Positions 50,662 through 64,000 of a DNA stretch of 64,000 nt are shown piece by piece. The notes below the pieces were generated by a model, which saw only the letters and a list, made by a program, of their open reading frames with translations, was not told the origin of the DNA and did not search any database. Positions within the stretch are counted from its first letter, which is position 1. Every line of letters starts with the position of its first letter. This DNA is from Margaritifera margaritifera (taxonomy: Eukaryota; Mollusca; Bivalvia; Unionida; Margaritiferidae): NCBI GenBank assembly GCA_029931535.1, contig JAQPZY010001501.1, positions 1,983,501-2,047,500 on the forward strand. The letters are read 5' to 3'. The translations under genes and the position numbers were made by a program.

Positions 50662-52629
50662 AAGGAGTTTAAGCATTGCAACTGTTTACCGTTAATCTAT
50701 AGGTTTTCCAAATATGATATATCTATTTGTGTGGGTATTTATAGAATTAATTATTAATGTGTGGCACAAGAGCTTACTAGAGGAGTGCTAGTGTGTAGCT
50801 TCTGCTACATAACTCAGGTAGTTGAGAAGCATAAGCCTAAATACACACGATTATGTTCTAGGTCCTGTAACTATAAATGTGTCACTATTCTGACTCAAGT
50901 TTTATGTATCCATTCTTAAATATCAATTCTCTTTCCCTCTCACACAATGAAGGTGTTTTGTATTCTACTATCTGTTACTGTTTTAAACATTAAGCCATGA
51001 CAAATCAAGCCAATACAATCAGATTCCGTCGATGGAGATCCTAGTATATTTATAACTGATGTTATTTTTCGAGTTATCTTCGTTTTTTCTCTATGTATGT
51101 ATGTATGTATGTATGTATGTATGTATGTATGTATGTATGTATGTATGTATGTATGTATGTATGTATGTATGTATGTATGTATGTATGTATGTATGTCTTC
51201 TATATCAACCTATATGTTTATCATTACAAATGTATCTATACAATTAGTTATCATTTAGTGGCCACAGAAGACGTATTATAGGAGTACGGGTTTGTGGACA
51301 GCTTTTGCATCCAAATCTCCCAAACGCTTGAGCACATTTACTCATTTTTATTTTAAATTAATAATATTTGCAGACTTAATGTTTATAACAATTAGTAAAT
51401 TATATTGAATAATTATGTGAAACTAAATGTGAAAGTTGTGAGATATCACTTGAAATTTGCAGTAGATTCCAATAAATCACTAGCAAAATACTTACGTGAT
51501 AAATACTTTTAACTTGTTCCAATATAAATAAACCAATATAATTATATATCCAAAATGAGGCGACAGACTCTTTAGGATATACCTGATGAATTACACCTAA
51601 ACGCAATACCAAGGCTGACGTTAAGTTGTACATCTACACATTGCAAGAAAACAAATATGAGTTCGAAACAAGAAAAGAAGTTTGAACGGCGGCGAGTTAC
51701 TGGAACTCCCAGAGGCAAAGTGTATATCCGATCATTTTATTGAGGCCTGCTGATTCTGTCTAACGTCTAAAATCTCCAGGCTAGCACACCCCATTCACAC
51801 CCAAGACAAGTATTATTTGTAAAGCAGCGCATAATGAAAACACTTGACTTAAATGGCATGTCCAGTCACTCATCTCGTCAGGATACTGATTAGTTCAAAA
51901 AATTACCGACTACTTGCCATGTCTTGACAAGAAAAATTGCATTTTGCCAAAGATTTTATGGATATTTCTTTTAGAAAGACAAAAGGAGGATGATACAGGC
52001 GTGTAATGGAAATGATATACCAAGGTTTTATTGTTAAACACAGTCTTTAACTTTAGTAACACAAAAGAGCAAGGTATTTAGCACAGACCGGAGAATATTG
52101 ACAGGTTGGTAAAGAAAATGTAAGGATGAAAAGATCAGATGTAAAGGTAGGTAAGATTCATGACGAAAATAAAACAGAATTAAATACTAAGATATTGCAT
52201 AGATGAAAACATGCCAATGATAGAAAATATTATTCATGATTCCATATCAAATATATCAACTAAAACAATTGTACAAATATACACATCCAGTTTTGAAACT
52301 GCTCAAGTACGGTTGTAAATCAAACGAGACTTTAATGTGGATCCGTCGATTAAGTGTTTAGTAATCAAGCCATGCACAATCTTCTACATTAAGCAGCATG
52401 TGTTTTAGATAATATGTTCTGAAATACTATACAAATTGAGCTGTTTGAGTGTATTAACAGCGTGAGTGCAGTAATGACAGTTTAAAATTATGCGCATATT
52501 GCGAGTTTGTATTTTCTGAAGTCAATCAATACAAGTCTGGCAGACGACGCCAAATGTTAGAACAATGACTGATATGGGCAAGACTGAGAGAGTTATGAAA
52601 GTTTCTACGTGTATGGATTGCAATGAAGG
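50662..52629. other. AT-rich spacer with a GTAT microsatellite
   Basis: A perfect GTAT array lies at 51093-51197. No gene is seen around it. Confidence 0.55.
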
Positions 52630-53180
52630 TAGAATCATATTTCTAATTCCCAATGCATTTTTTTTGATTTATCAACTGCTTTCTGTAATTGTTGTTTGAA
52701 AGCTAAGTTCTTATCTAAAGTAAAACCTAGGTAGTCACAGTTCTCGACTCTTGAAACTGTCTCATAGTTCCGTTTAAGAGATGCGTTAGTGTCAGCAAGC
52801 TTTGCTTCTTTTATGCAGAACACAGAAACAAAGAGTTGCATTTGCCAAATTAAGACTATTTTGTTGGCATTCAACCAATCAAAGTCACTACTAAGCTCAG
52901 ACTGTAGAACTGATCGTATGGTGTCAACAATTTTGTCAAAAATGTAAACGGTAGTATGATCTGCGCACATGACATGGTTACTTCAGTTTTTGAAGATAAA
53001 TAGGTTGACTTTTCTACATAAAGAAGAAATAAAAGAGATCCCAGAATGGATGCTTGTGGAAAACCTATATTGATGATGTTGTAGTCAGAAAGGTTGCCAT
53101 TAGTTAAATTTAATTGCTTTCTTTTGATAGATATTAATAAAAACGCACGACGATTCAGTATCCCTAATGCCATAATGTTG
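52630..53180 (-). mobile_element. LINE reverse-transcriptase fragment
   Basis: On the minus strand, GFPQASILGSLLFLLYV (the GxPQGS..GP.LF RT motif) is followed by MCADHTTVYI, a mutated form of the Y/FADD catalytic box, and then DTIRSVLQSELSSDFDWLNANK. The catalytic DD is lost (DH), so it is dead. Confidence 0.78.
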
Positions 53181-54869
53181 AAATTTTTGTAAATAAATTG
53201 AGCGAATTTGTTACAAACATATTGAGTTAATCTAAGTCCCGATTGTCAATTTCTAAACCCTTATTGGACGGAGAAAAGATCGTTATCTGTCAAACAAAAA
53301 TAGAGCTGGAAATAGTCACCTGGATCTGATTTATTACCGTTCTTTCAAAGAGCTGAAAACGAGACTTTCTGCAGATGCTTGCGTTGTTTTATGTTCCTAA
53401 TGACATCCTAATTATATGTGCAAGACTCTTAGTGTCTCGGAATTGACTGTAAAAAATACCTTTCTATTACATATGAATGAAGATGTAGTTGGGTTTCGTT
53501 GCCGCGTAGAGCGTTACGGGGGGGGGGTATAGTTATGACCTTTCAACATCCTGATTTATGTTCACTCACTAATGCACGCACAAAATGCGAGCAGTGGGGT
53601 ACCCGTTTACCTCGAGTTATCTGGCCGTGGATTTGACCGCGGTCATATTACTTACAGGGCAATTTTTCTAAATATCGTCACAATGCAGATGAGTCTTGTC
53701 AGGAAGCTGTCCGCGTTATGCGAGCAATATTCAGCTGTAGAGGTATGTGAAAAGGAAAACTGTATTCGTTCTTACTATCCGTTATATGTAATAGAATTGT
53801 CTTATAGATTGAATATTTCCGAATTTATTCTAAATTTTCTAGAACGTCAGACCGATGTCACATAACGCCATGCCATCGGATAGAATATAGTCTGTACCAA
53901 GTTGCACATTTTATGGCTAAACAGACAAGGCGAATTCAATAATATGTTATATGCATTAAATGAGAAACGTTTGAGTTTTTATAATCCAGTGCGATTATTC
54001 TTGTCAGAAAGAGATTCTTACATGAACGTGGTTGCTATAATAAAAAATCTCTTATGAAAAAATGTAATGTGTAATTAAGTCAGTTCGAGTGCACATATGC
54101 GTAACGTATATCACTGTATCCAAACGTGACTCGTGTAGTACACAGCTCAGTTGTTGTATTTTTAGCTGTTACGGGGAGTCGTCGAATTCTGTGGGATTGT
54201 GTAACCCGGGTTCTGCAATCAATGGTGACGTTAGTTGGAGGGATGATACGGGTTTACTCAATGTAAGGGTGGAAAGGTTCTAGACCGACAGGTCTGCGGG
54301 ATAATGAGATTCTAGAGTTAATCTTCGGCATGATGGGAGGAGCAGACTACACGGGGTTGTTGCTTAGCCCTTTGTCGGGAGCTGTAGATCGGAAATATCT
54401 CGTATTCATCGCCTGGATGAAACATGATAAACATTGTCATATATGTTGATGGAATATATGTCTCAGGCTTCTAATCTAAGAGTCAATGTAATTATATGTG
54501 TGACATTCTAATGCACCATGATACTTGTTTATGAAAAATTAATTGATCATATTTGTTGATAATTCAATAAGTTGATTATATATTTGACAATTTCCTATAT
54601 TGATCATATCTGTTGATAAATACATATTATATATGTTGATAAAATCCTTACATTGATTAAGTTCGTTGACAAACGATATCATTTGTGATTATTTGTTGAA
54701 AAGCCATGCCCTGATTGTATCCATTGAGGAACGATACCTTTTTGTTTTATCCGTTATTGATCTTTGTGCGCATGAGTAGGATTAGGTTTTCCGTTGTTAT
54801 AGCTTAGTTTTTGAGAGGCGGAAGTGACAGTGTGTGTTAGGGTGTGAGAGGTTAATTCATCATTAGACT
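53181..54869. other. Spacer, no gene seen
   Basis: A G homopolymer near 53518 and many TTGATAA-type motifs (54420-54720) that may be the body of the LTR ending at 54951. No coding feature supported. Confidence 0.45.
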
Positions 54870-54951
54870 ACATTTCTAAATAAACATCTCATTCACGTAT
54901 TTGTGTTAGATGTCTTCGCTAAATTATATCCAACCTTTTTTCATCCCGTTA
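54870..54951 (+). repeat. LTR 3' end, opposite orientation to 39131 copy
   Basis: AAATAAACATCTCATTCACG, GTCTTCGCTAA and TTCATCCCGTTA occur in the same order as in the reverse complement of 39131-39215. No primer site or coding region follows, so it is probably a solo or 3' LTR of a related gypsy family. Confidence 0.6.
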
Positions 54952-57715
54952 GGCTTAGAAATAAAAGGAGAATTTATTTGCAGGAGTTTACACTGATGGC
55001 TTTTTTCTCAGAGATACCAACATAATCATATCAACACAGTTTTACACTCTTGGGGAAAAGAGTCTCGTTTTCAAAACGCCATTGTCCCTGAGTGCAATCA
55101 ATTATATTGTTAGTCTGCAGCATTATGGTCTACTAAAAACTTGCAAGCATAGCTGATCGATCTGGTTGGACTTTAGTAGCAATATAATCAGTTTACTTAG
55201 TTATCAGCTATATTGAACACGCTCGTCATATTCGTTAAAAATTGATTTCGAGAGGAATGCAGATTCTAATTACCTGCTAAACTAGTTACTGTTTTCGTGG
55301 TGAAACGTTGTCTCATGTGTGAGTAAATGTGACTGCTTTTAAGAGACATTTATACCAAAACATTTTCTGCGTACATGAAAGAAAATTGAACCCAGAACTG
55401 AATTGCTGATTCTGATATGCAGTAATCGTATCCTCTGGATGATATATATAAGCCTTCATTTGGTCTGAAGGTACAGGTTTCAACAGTCATTAATAGAGCT
55501 TCAGAATACTATATATCTAAATGTTTCAGATTTGAGAGCAGTAGTTATTAAAAATACATATGTGGGACAAGACAAGAGAACATTTGAAAAGAGAACTCTG
55601 TGGGCATTTGCAGCAAGCACGATGGAGGAAATGTTGGTGTACCTTTACGTTACTTTCATGTACTGTGAATGAAATTGCTTTATATATGGTAGTATCGAAA
55701 CAACACGCTGTCTAAAGCGGGCAGCTGATCGAAATGGCTGAGTCCATGCGCTCGAAAAGTAAACTTGAACTAGTCAAAATGCACTGACATTTGTAATTAT
55801 TAAAATAGGGAAAGTGATTTTTGCCAGAGGAGACAATACTAACTTCTGAAAGTGCAATTTATGAATGAAAAATATTTTTAAAAAACCACAAAGGATTATC
55901 GGAGTTTTTTTTCTTTCTTTCTTTTTTTCTTCTAATTTATCTGTGAAGTCGCGGAAGTGATAATGACCAACCTGAGCTAGCAAACTTTGAGAGATGTACA
56001 TCTGAAGTAAGGCCATGTTGTATACTCTTCTACCTAAATTACACCCTCAATCATACAAAAAAATAAAGGACATTAAAGATTTGTTTAAACAAGACCTAAT
56101 ATATACAAGTTCTTTCTTAAATAACCAGGATTACCAGCGAGGAACATCGGGGAAACAATTTCCTTTAAAGTCAAACACTGTGCAAAGTCCGAAACTGTAG
56201 AGCTGAACCTTAACACAATTGAATACATGTTTAATTGTATTTCTCTATTTCATATCATCATGTATCATTTTCTTTATCAAATGGTACCTTAATATTGACG
56301 TTATGTATGCAAAAAAGCTAATTATCCCTGTTTTACTATTTCTTATAGAACATGCATTGTGGTAGTATTGTGCGTGAAATGTCCTTAATTATGGGGATAT
56401 AAAAAGCCTAAGAATGCTGAAGAAAAATTAACTTTAATTTCAAACTTCTAGATAAGTGAAGGATAAATATAACAAAAACATTTCTTTTAATTAATTTGTA
56501 ATAAAATTAAGGAAACATGATGACAAAGCAGATTCGTATGTTTCCATATACTGGTGTCAGAAGAATTAGCAAACCTTTGATCCCTGTGAACCTGATCTGT
56601 TCCCTGCCTATTAAAACTGAAAAAGGTGTCAGTTTCATCTCATGAATAATTGTGACAAGTTTCATGTTTCTGTTTTTTATAGATGAAATCAAAATTCTGA
56701 ATGTGTTCTATGCGACAAAATCTCCAAATCAATTATAAAAACAAACACAATAATTTTTAAAAACAGAATAATTTAAAAACCGCCCGAAGGATCAAGGTAT
56801 GATCACAATGACATGTTCATTGATTTACAAAAGGAAAATAACTGAGCCAAATGACGATAAAAAAATGATTTAATTACTCTTCTTAGTTATTTTAATGCCC
56901 AAGGAGGAGACATCGGCAATATCCGTTATGTGAATAATTTTAGTTTAATTCTTTTAATGTAATGAAATTTCTAATTTTTATGCAATATTGTATTTGAATA
57001 TTATTAAGTTTAATTTGATACTGGTAGAGCAAATTCATATGGAGACACTGATTGATCATTGCAAGGGTAGTGATCTATGTATCGTAAATTGTAGACTAGT
57101 GAAGGATAAATTTATTGGTGAACATACAAGTGAAGATAGCAACATTTTAGACTATGGTATTGCTTGTATAAGTATTTGATTTAAATAGTATTTATTTGTA
57201 AAAGCCATCTTGAAAAGTACATAAAGATCGAACAAGTCCAGGCTTATCTTGAGCTCTGTCGTCGGTAACAATAATCTTTACTTTAATGTGGCTGACGTGA
57301 TTAATGAAGGCAGAGGATTGCAAACATTGACAAAAGCTACTGAGATAATAACTGAAATTGTACATACAATATTGTAATAATATAAAAAACAGTAACTAAT
57401 ACACATTTACAATATTGTAATAATATAAAACACAGTAACTAATACACATTTACAACAGAAGCATATTACTGTACACTTTAAAGACAAAATATCAAAAACA
57501 ATATGAAAATGTTGCTGTTAATGCAGTGAACGGGTTGGGGTGGGTAAAGAACTTTTAACTTTTGATCATATGCTAACATTATGGAGGAGACAAAATGGGA
57601 AGGACTCTTAACAAGACGCTACAAACATACAATGATAACTTTTTATAAAATGTATTATGGTGTGGTTCTTGGATACATGCGGGTTTTGGTTAAGCTAAGT
57701 GTCCAACATATGAAT
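54952..57715. other. AT-rich spacer, no gene seen
   Basis: Contains a 50-bp tandem duplication at about 57367-57466 (AATATTGTAATAATATAAAA units). No coding feature supported. Confidence 0.5.
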
Positions 57716-57719
57716 AATT

Positions 57720-58080
57720 GACAACTTCGTGATAGATCTAACCCTCCAAGTTTTTGCCATGACAAATCAATATCACAATTTATTTTTACGAAAGTATGTT
57801 GCGCAGTGGAAACTTCTCCCTTTCGAAATTGGGAACAAACCTTCGTTATATTCTTTGAAAGCACACTTGTTTAGGAATCTAGAATATGTCGCATTCTTTT
57901 GCTACCACAGTGAAAGATTAGCACAAATTATGCACAACAGACTTCGACTAGGTTAGAACTTATTAAACGACCATCTTTCCAAAAACTAATTGCTATTTAG
58001 CAATAGGTGTTCATGAGGTGAACTGGAAACCGCAAAGCATTATCTCTTAGATTGTACAAAACATCCTACATAATTTACTG
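57720..58080 (+). mobile_element. LINE 3'-terminal fragment
   Basis: FAMTNQYHNLFLRKYV followed by WKLLPFEIGNKPSLYSLK, then RLRLG and, after a break, [15 protein letters not shown]: the C-terminal tail of a jockey/L2-type LINE ORF2 with its Cys/His end region. Stops and frame changes show decay. Confidence 0.65.
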
Positions 58081-58141
58081 TTAAGTACCCCCACCTCCCA
58101 CTTTCCATGCAGATGTCTTTAGTAATCAATATTAAAATTCG

Positions 58142-60837
<2,696 letters not shown>

Positions 60838-60983
60838 AGTAGTATAGTAAAAGGCGGATCTCAGCACAACACATCCTCCCCTCGTTCAAATCCTACGGAC
60901 CGGGTACTGCGTCACCGGCCCTCCAGATTTTCACTTCAGATTGGATATGTTGTGCCGAGATCACGCCTTATTACTCTACTACT
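60838..60983. mobile_element. 146-bp MITE-like element with about 40-bp inverted ends
   Basis: The left arm (60838-60876, starting AGTAGTATAGTAAAAGGCGG) is the imperfect inverse of the right arm (60943-60983). Arms are separated by about 66 bp of GC-richer sequence. The AGTAGTA termini resemble the outer ends of the Polinton in this window. No target duplication is clear. Confidence 0.6.
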
Positions 60984-61032
60984 TTGGTATCGTAACCAAC
61001 ATTGTCATCACCGTTGTTGAATAGCAATTTTC

Positions 61033-61162
61033 GCCCCCCCCCCTAGTATAGTTTAGATAAAATTTATATATAAATGTTATCTCTAATTGAAAATTATTTT
61101 AATGATTACCATTTATAATTGTTTATATACTAGTGTTTAGATAAAAATAATCATTCTTTATA
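61033..61162. repeat. Three copies of an ACTAGTGTTTAGATAAAA-type unit
   Basis: CTAGTATAGTTTAGATAAAA and two closer copies of ATACTAGTGTTTAGATAAAA lie within 130 bp, just outside the 3' end of the AT-rich ORF cluster. Confidence 0.7.
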
Positions 61163-61750
61163 CTAGTGTTTAGATAAAATTATAAACATTATTAATTTAT
61201 TAATAGTTTTTATACACTTTGAATGCGTTTGATCGTCCAAACATACTTGATTTGTTGAGTAAGACGTTTTATGATATAAATTATATAAAATTATGTCCTG
61301 AAATTTGAGTCTGATTATAAAATTGCTGTTTTGAAGGTTATTTTTTGAAAAAACATCGCTAGAATCAGTAGGATCGTTGGATAGTAAAAATTTAGTTACT
61401 AGGTTAGCTTCATTAGATTTATCGTTTATGCTTGGTATTAACATATCAGTGCCATTATATGTGATTGAATTTGAATTTCCAGGAATAATAATATTAAAAA
61501 ATAAGCCGTGGTTGGTTTTGAAGGTTTTTATTTTGATTATATTGCAGTGCTTTAAAGTATAATAAATTTTAATTAGGGTATCGTTCATAGTATTTACATC
61601 GTAATAGAATTTAGAATTTATATAAAATATTGCGTTATGTATGATATAACAGTCTTCGATGCTACCCTGATTGATAAAATATTGTATAATTATATATTTT
61701 TTACATTTCATATTATGCTTTAGTATATATAGTATCATATTTTTTTTCAT
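61163..61750 (-). CDS. AT-rich ORF of unknown function
   Basis: The 195-codon ORF from ATG 61750 is Ile/Asn/Lys-rich, reflecting very low GC. It overlaps the end of the upstream 2-TM ORF by 38 bp. No domain is recognised. Codon use matches the neighbouring cluster genes and not the flanking repeats, so it is probably part of the same imported unit. Confidence 0.55.
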   Translation of the reverse strand: MKKNMILYILKHNMKCKKYIIIQYFINQGSIEDCYIIHNAIFYINSKFYYDVNTMNDTLIKIYYTLKHCNIIKIKTFKTNHGLFFNIIIPGNSNSITYNGTDMLIPSINDKSNEANLVTKFLLSNDPTDSSDVFSKNNLQNSNFIIRLKFQDIILYNLYHKTSYSTNQVCLDDQTHSKCIKTINKLIMFIILSKH

Positions 61751-62201
61751 ATTTTGCTATTTTATTTGGGGCAATATCAACTAACATATTATCTTTGGTT
61801 TGTAATTCATGGATTAGTCCAATAATATCACATTTTTTACCACGTAAATAAGCTTGTAATTCTGTTAATATTTTTGAGTAAATTGATGCAGCTAATTTAC
61901 ATGACGATCTTTTGTGTTCGAGTTTTGGTTCGAGACGTCGTAATCCAGCACTAACAAATATTCCACAACCAGATACTATTAGAAGTAATGGATTTAGTGT
62001 GCTACCTGCTGCAATAACTCCGCTTGTTGTTATTAATAGTGGTGCATAAAATATTAGTTTTATTAGCCGGTTGTAATACTTGGAAGCCCGTTTAGAGCAA
62101 TACGCTTTTTTATGATAGGTATAAAAATATGCTATTAGTTGATTGCGTTCCTCTTCTGGTATTGCTGTAGAAATATGATTAAAGTCGATAATTTGTTTCA
62201 T
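61713..62201 (-). CDS. Two-TM protein resembling SLATT-type membrane proteins
   Basis: The 162-residue protein has an N-terminal helix, AYCSKRASKYYNRLIK before two hydrophobic segments at about 50-67 and 72-86 separated by a short turn, then a charged helical C-terminus with LTELQAYLRGKK. The arrangement (basic helix, two close TM segments, long cytosolic helix) is like the SLATT 2-TM family of effector proteins; this match is by topology and pattern only. ATG 62201 is the first in frame. Confidence 0.6.
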   Translation of the reverse strand: MKQIIDFNHISTAIPEEERNQLIAYFYTYHKKAYCSKRASKYYNRLIKLIFYAPLLITTSGVIAAGSTLNPLLLIVSGCGIFVSAGLRRLEPKLEHKRSSCKLAASIYSKILTELQAYLRGKKCDIIGLIHELQTKDNMLVDIAPNKIAKYEKKYDTIYTKA

Positions 62202-62269
62202 TATATTATAGCGTTTATAAAAATAAACGTGCTAACTTATAATTTTTTATTTTACAGCAGCGTCAGAAA

Positions 62270-62880
62270 CTAATGTATTAAAATCAACATTATGTACATC
62301 TGTAAGTACTGCTCGGTATTTACTAAAAATATTAGATAAATGGCGTCACAGTTCGTTTTCTTGTTTATCAGTGTATTCTTTTGTTGATTTATAGTTGAGT
62401 GTATTTGAAACTGTTGCAATATCATTTATTTCACCGATATCGTGTTCATGCAAATCAATAAATTCGATAGCTGCTTTAACAAAGTCAATGTTAATATTAC
62501 GTTGACTAAAGTATTGGCGAAGTATTACATATGCGGTTGCTAACCTTTCTTTTATATGTGATTGATCCATTGGCCATTGATTGTGATCCTCGTGAATTTC
62601 ATCCCATATATGTGTTTTATACTCATATTGTTTTGTGTCATTGTTAAATTGGTATTGAAATGCTATTGGGCCAATGTGGCTGGTTTTCCAACGTACGGTA
62701 TTATAATTATCGTATATGTCTGTTTTATGCTACGCTTTTGTGGAACACCATCATAAGAAAAAAGATATTTTTTAATATCATCTTTACTTGTCCAATCTTT
62801 TAATTTATGTAAATCAGTGTTTTTTAATTTATTTGCTTATGGTTTATACCTATTATAAAAATCAATAGCTGCTCTAAAAA
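62270..62880 (-). pseudogene. Tandem-domain protein, C-terminal part, frameshifted
   Basis: From about 62880 down, frames encode an FRAAIDFYNRYK piece, then a KDDIKKYLFSYDGVPQKRS piece, then a frame with TAYVILRQYF, VKAAIEFIDLHEHDI and a charged tail ending near 62265. Stops and two frame changes separate these. The segments are repeats of the domain found in the adjacent upstream ORF. Confidence 0.6.
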
Positions 62881-62883
62881 TAT

Positions 62884-63984
62884 TTATATTATTATCGTTA
62901 ATTTCAAAAATTGTTGTACCAACAAGATAAATACTAAAAACTGCATCAACGAATTTATTAAAATTATTATAAAATTAATAACTTCTTCAAACTTTCTGTT
63001 TCCTGCGGTACTTATTATTAATTTTCTAAATTTATCATTTTTTGCATCTACAAGAAAAGCTCTAGCTGAGTCAAATATATCAGAATTTTTATCTATTAAT
63101 TTTTCTTCTTGTTCTTTTGTGTAAGTTAATTTACCTACAAACTCAAATTTATTTGGAACTTCCTCTATGTTATTTACATCAATATCATCTTTATGTGAGT
63201 TAATAAATTCTAATGCTGATTTTGCAATTTCTACTGGCATTGTATCTAGTAACAAGTACTGGTATAATATTGAATATGCTGCAGCAAAGTCGTCCTTAAA
63301 GTTGTCTTCGTTCCATAGCTCAGTTCCTTGTAATTTGTCTTTTAATTTATCATGTAAACCTAAATAAAGTGGTTCTTTTATAAAATTTTTCAACAAGCGA
63401 TTTAATAATCGTTTGGTTATTATTTCATTATATGTTAGTTGATTTGGATTTGGAGCTAATTTTATTATTTTATTTGGTATTTCATCAAGTGCGTTTAGTT
63501 CATCATAAAAAGCAGTTTTTTCAGCTTCTGTTGATCCTTTTAATTTTTTCTCAATTGTTTCAACGGTATCAAATGCGGTTGCTATCTCATCGTCATCGTA
63601 TCTGTTTTTAACTCCCGGAGTTTTTGATGATATTAATACTAAGTAAGCTACGGCAAGACCATGCGCGTCATCTGGTTCGTTGTGTACGGCAACAATTGTT
63701 TTTTTATCATTGAAATCTAACCCCAGTTCTCTGAACAATCGTCGTTTAGCAAAATTATTAAACGCTTTTACATTTCTTCCAAGACCGTGACGTTTTTTCT
63801 CAAAAATTTTATCTAAACAATCTATGTTTTCTCTATGATCTTTTTCTCCTGTTTTATTAATCTGTGTATTAAATTTTCGTTTTTGTACTAACTTTGACCG
63901 CATTATCGTTAAAGCGTTATCACGAGTTAACTCTGTGATTACATCATGAAGTAATTTTTCAATTTCATTTTCAAGTTTTTCCAT
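62884..63984 (-). CDS. Tandem helical-domain protein, function unknown, possibly extending past the window
   Basis: The 366-codon frame from ATG 63984 is open on its 5' side to the window edge, so the true start may lie outside. It shows repeated units of the form AxAYxxLYQY...xIxxSALEFIxxHxDDI near residues 240-275, with a related AVAYLVLISS unit near 110. The last 25 residues are hydrophobic only because of a frameshift near 62975; the family repeat continues in another frame. No known domain is recognised. Confidence 0.6.
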   Translation of the reverse strand: MEKLENEIEKLLHDVITELTRDNALTIMRSKLVQKRKFNTQINKTGEKDHRENIDCLDKIFEKKRHGLGRNVKAFNNFAKRRLFRELGLDFNDKKTIVAVHNEPDDAHGLAVAYLVLISSKTPGVKNRYDDDEIATAFDTVETIEKKLKGSTEAEKTAFYDELNALDEIPNKIIKLAPNPNQLTYNEIITKRLLNRLLKNFIKEPLYLGLHDKLKDKLQGTELWNEDNFKDDFAAAYSILYQYLLLDTMPVEIAKSALEFINSHKDDIDVNNIEEVPNKFEFVGKLTYTKEQEEKLIDKNSDIFDSARAFLVDAKNDKFRKLIISTAGNRKFEEVINFIIILINSLMQFLVFILLVQQFLKLTIII

Positions 63985-64000
63985 TTCTGCTTTAGTACAA

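Noticed and set aside
60880..60900. GTTCAAATCC, a tRNA B-box-like sequence inside the MITE-like element
   Set aside because: No A box at the right distance and no cloverleaf can be drawn; not called as a tRNA or SINE.

Overview
The window is animal (most likely molluscan) genomic DNA. It holds no recognisable host gene; almost everything identifiable is mobile or virus-derived. The evidence for an animal host is long TA, GTAT and CT microsatellites, degenerate LINEs and a Ty3/gypsy LTR element, and metazoan-style TATA, CCAAT, AATAAA and histone-type 3' end signals. The mollusc assignment is inference from the general repeat landscape and is not proven.

Region 1 (1-6455) is AT-rich, repeat-rich flank: TA arrays, a 0.8 kb TATGTGGGTGTA-type minisatellite (1890-2712) and about 13 copies of a 47-bp repeat (3665-4342).

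Region 2 (about 6456-27318, 21 kb) is a largely intact Maverick/Polinton (adintovirus-like) element bounded by inverted repeats about 1.0-1.1 kb long. The core reads: CCHC zinc-knuckle protein (-), protein-primed DNA polymerase B, two BIR (IAP-like) proteins, an F-box-like repeat protein with a decayed paralogue, a single-pass membrane protein, FtsK/HerA-type packaging ATPase, two small basic minor virion proteins, a conserved acidic/basic ORF, DDE integrase with a chromodomain, a two-TM protein, penton-like minor capsid protein, small basic virion protein, double-jelly-roll major capsid protein, a Cys/His protein, and an adenain-type protease. Polymerase and integrase serve replication and insertion; capsid, ATPase and protease serve virion assembly; BIR and F-box-like proteins are probable host-interaction factors.

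The most striking point is the element's ends. Five terminal or accessory genes (two at the right, three at the left) each end in a sequence matching the metazoan replication-dependent histone mRNA 3' stem-loop, followed by an AAGAAAGA-like purine element that at both outermost copies equals the sea-urchin histone downstream element CAAGAAAGA. The core genes lack it. Three of these genes also share a promoter motif, ATGTTTTCCNTCRCGTCC, just upstream of a TATA box. This suggests a terminal regulon whose mRNAs are processed like histone mRNAs.

Region 3 (about 27325-35900) is a second, decayed Polinton-type virion gene cluster (PLA2-like, packaging ATPase, penton-like, major capsid, protease and fibre-like debris), abutting the right end of the first. 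Region 4 (35935 to about 39740) is a minus-strand Ty3/gypsy remnant with integrase before reverse transcriptase and an LTR edge at 39131. Region 5 (39.7-61 kb) is repeat-rich sequence with three LINE remnants, an LTR end, microsatellites and a 146-bp MITE-like inverted repeat. Region 6 (61.1-64 kb) is a very AT-rich minus-strand ORF cluster of unknown origin: a 2-TM protein and a tandem-domain protein broken by frameshifts that may continue past the window edge.
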